Shown here piece after piece: positions 8,887 through 9,649 of a DNA stretch of 9,649 nucleotides (positions are counted from its first letter, which is position 1; every line of letters begins with the position of its first letter). Source of the DNA: Nocardioidaceae bacterium (lineage in GTDB: Bacteria > Actinomycetota > Actinomycetes > Propionibacteriales > Nocardioidaceae); the NCBI GenBank assembly GCA_013813125.1, contig JACCSH010000003.1:1-9649 (forward strand), written 5' to 3'. The position numbers were made by a program, and so were the translations under genes. The notes under the pieces are model-generated. The model was not told the origin of the DNA and searched no databases. It saw only the letters and a program-made list of their open reading frames with translations.

Positions 8887-9012
8887 GGCACGACGACCAC
8901 CGCGACTTCGACCTCGGCCGCCAACGACGGGGCGGGTACACCACGACAACAACCCCGCGCGCATACCAGCTACGACGACAACCACGCACCAGGAAGCGAA
9001 GACCCGAATCTG

Positions 9013-9576
9013 ATGGCGACGACCAACGACCTCAAGAACGGCATGGTGCTCAACCTCGATGGACAACTCTGGTCCGTCATCTGGTTTCAACACCACAAGC
9101 CGGGAAAGGGCGGCGCCGTCGTACGCACGAAGCTGCGGAGCGTCATGTCCGGAAAGGTGGTCGAGAAGACGTTCAACGCTGACGTCAAGGTCGACACTGC
9201 CAACGTCGACAAGCGGGCCATGAGCTACCTCTACCACGACGGCGAGTCCTACGTGTTCATGGACACCGAGACCTATGACCAAGTGCCTGTCTCCACACAG
9301 ACTCTCGGTGACGCGTCACACTTCCTGCTCGAGAACCAAGAAGCAACGGTCGCGATGTATGAAGGAAACCCTCTCTACATCGAGCTGCCGGCTTCGGTCG
9401 AACTCCTCATCGACTACACCGAGCCGGGTCTTCAGGGCGACCGCTCCAGTGGCGGTACCAAACGCGCACGTCTGGAAACCGGCTACGACATCAACGTGCC
9501 GTTGTTCATCACCACAGGCGAGAAAGTAAAGGTCGACACCCGCGACGGAAGCTACCTCGGCCGCGTGTCGAGCTGA
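9013..9576 (+). CDS. efp: Translation elongation factor P
   Basis: EF-P binds the ribosome between the P and E sites and relieves stalling at polyproline stretches. The 187-residue product has the usual length and three-domain layout: a KOW-like domain I ([20 protein letters not shown] at the start) and two OB-fold domains. The domain I loop [16 protein letters not shown] places Lys32 at the tip, the position modified in E. coli (Lys34). The family signature is seen near the C-terminus as [29 protein letters not shown]. The ATG at 9013 is set by the conserved N-terminus. AGGAAG at 8991-8996 is 16 nt away, too far for a good ribosome-binding site. The stop overlaps the nusB start by one base. 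No EpmA/EpmB-type modification gene is in the window. Confidence 0.97.
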   Translation: MATTNDLKNGMVLNLDGQLWSVIWFQHHKPGKGGAVVRTKLRSVMSGKVVEKTFNADVKVDTANVDKRAMSYLYHDGESYVFMDTETYDQVPVSTQTLGDASHFLLENQEATVAMYEGNPLYIELPASVELLIDYTEPGLQGDRSSGGTKRARLETGYDINVPLFITTGEKVKVDTRDGSYLGRVSS

Positions 9577-9649
9577 TGAGTGCCCGGACCAAGGCCCGCA
9601 AGCGTGCGCTCGACATCTTGTTCGAGTCAGACCTCAGAGGGCTCGACAC
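9576..9649 (+). CDS. nusB: Transcription antitermination factor NusB, 3' truncated by the window
   Basis: Only the first 24 codons are present. They read [20 protein letters not shown] and then RGLD, which matches the conserved basic N-terminus and first helix of actinobacterial NusB. NusB binds boxA RNA with NusE (ribosomal protein S10) and supports rRNA operon transcription. The ATG shares its A with the efp stop (TGATG), so the two are probably translated from one message. The efp-nusB order is the common actinobacterial one. The rest of the gene lies beyond the window. Confidence 0.9.
   Translation, partial: MSARTKARKRALDILFESDLRGLD

Larger units (their letters stand above)
8699..9012 (+). 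other. Non-coding region between aroQ and efp
   Basis: These 314 bases contain no convincing gene: the one long frame crossing its end (8871-9182) is Arg/Thr-rich and overlaps efp out of frame. In some actinobacteria, such as M. tuberculosis, a prolidase gene (pepQ) lies between the aro cluster and efp; it is not here. The stretch holds an interrupted inverted repeat, a strong Shine-Dalgarno with a possible mini-ORF, a possible -10 box, a compact hairpin and a C-rich leader, each listed separately. Confidence 0.7.

Noticed and set aside
8871..9182. 103-codon + frame across the efp leader and the start of efp
   Set aside because: It is Arg/Thr/Asp-rich with a poly-Thr stretch, overlaps efp out of frame and has no family features.

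Overview
This window looks like a stretch of chromosomal core genome from a high-GC actinobacterium. The gene order alaS, ruvX, mltG, aroE, prepilin peptidase, aroC, aroK, aroB, aroQ, efp, nusB, all on the + strand, is typical of Actinomycetota. The short prepilin peptidase between aroE and aroC and the protein sequences resemble Nocardioidaceae and related Propionibacteriales most. That placement is from recall of gene order and motifs, not from a search.

Layout: the 3' three quarters of alaS (alanyl-tRNA synthetase) opens the window. It is followed by ruvX (YqgF-type RNase H-fold nuclease) and mltG (membrane lytic transglycosylase). Next come five shikimate-pathway genes, interrupted only by an A24 prepilin peptidase: aroE (step 4), aroC (step 7), aroK (step 5), aroB (step 2) and aroQ (step 3). 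A 314-bp non-coding stretch follows, then efp (elongation factor P) and the first 24 codons of nusB (antitermination factor).

The genes are tightly packed. ruvX/mltG and aroC/aroK share ATGA overlaps of 4 nt, aroK/aroB overlap by 8 nt, the peptidase probably starts inside the aroE stop region, and efp/nusB overlap by 1 nt. This suggests one or two polycistronic transcripts with translational coupling. The main break is the region before efp. It holds an imperfect long-range inverted repeat with a G-rich loop, the best Shine-Dalgarno in the window followed by a possible mini-ORF, a possible -10 box, a compact hairpin, and a C- and A-rich, G-poor leader.

Together the aro genes cover DAHP to chorismate except for DAHP synthase and EPSP synthase (aroA), which are not in the window. 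ruvX, mltG, efp and nusB are housekeeping functions in nucleic-acid processing, cell-wall elongation, translation and transcription. I see no mobile element, CRISPR array, tRNA, rRNA, toxin or defence gene, and no clear new system. The observations most worth a second look are the efp leader region and several start-site and overlap details.
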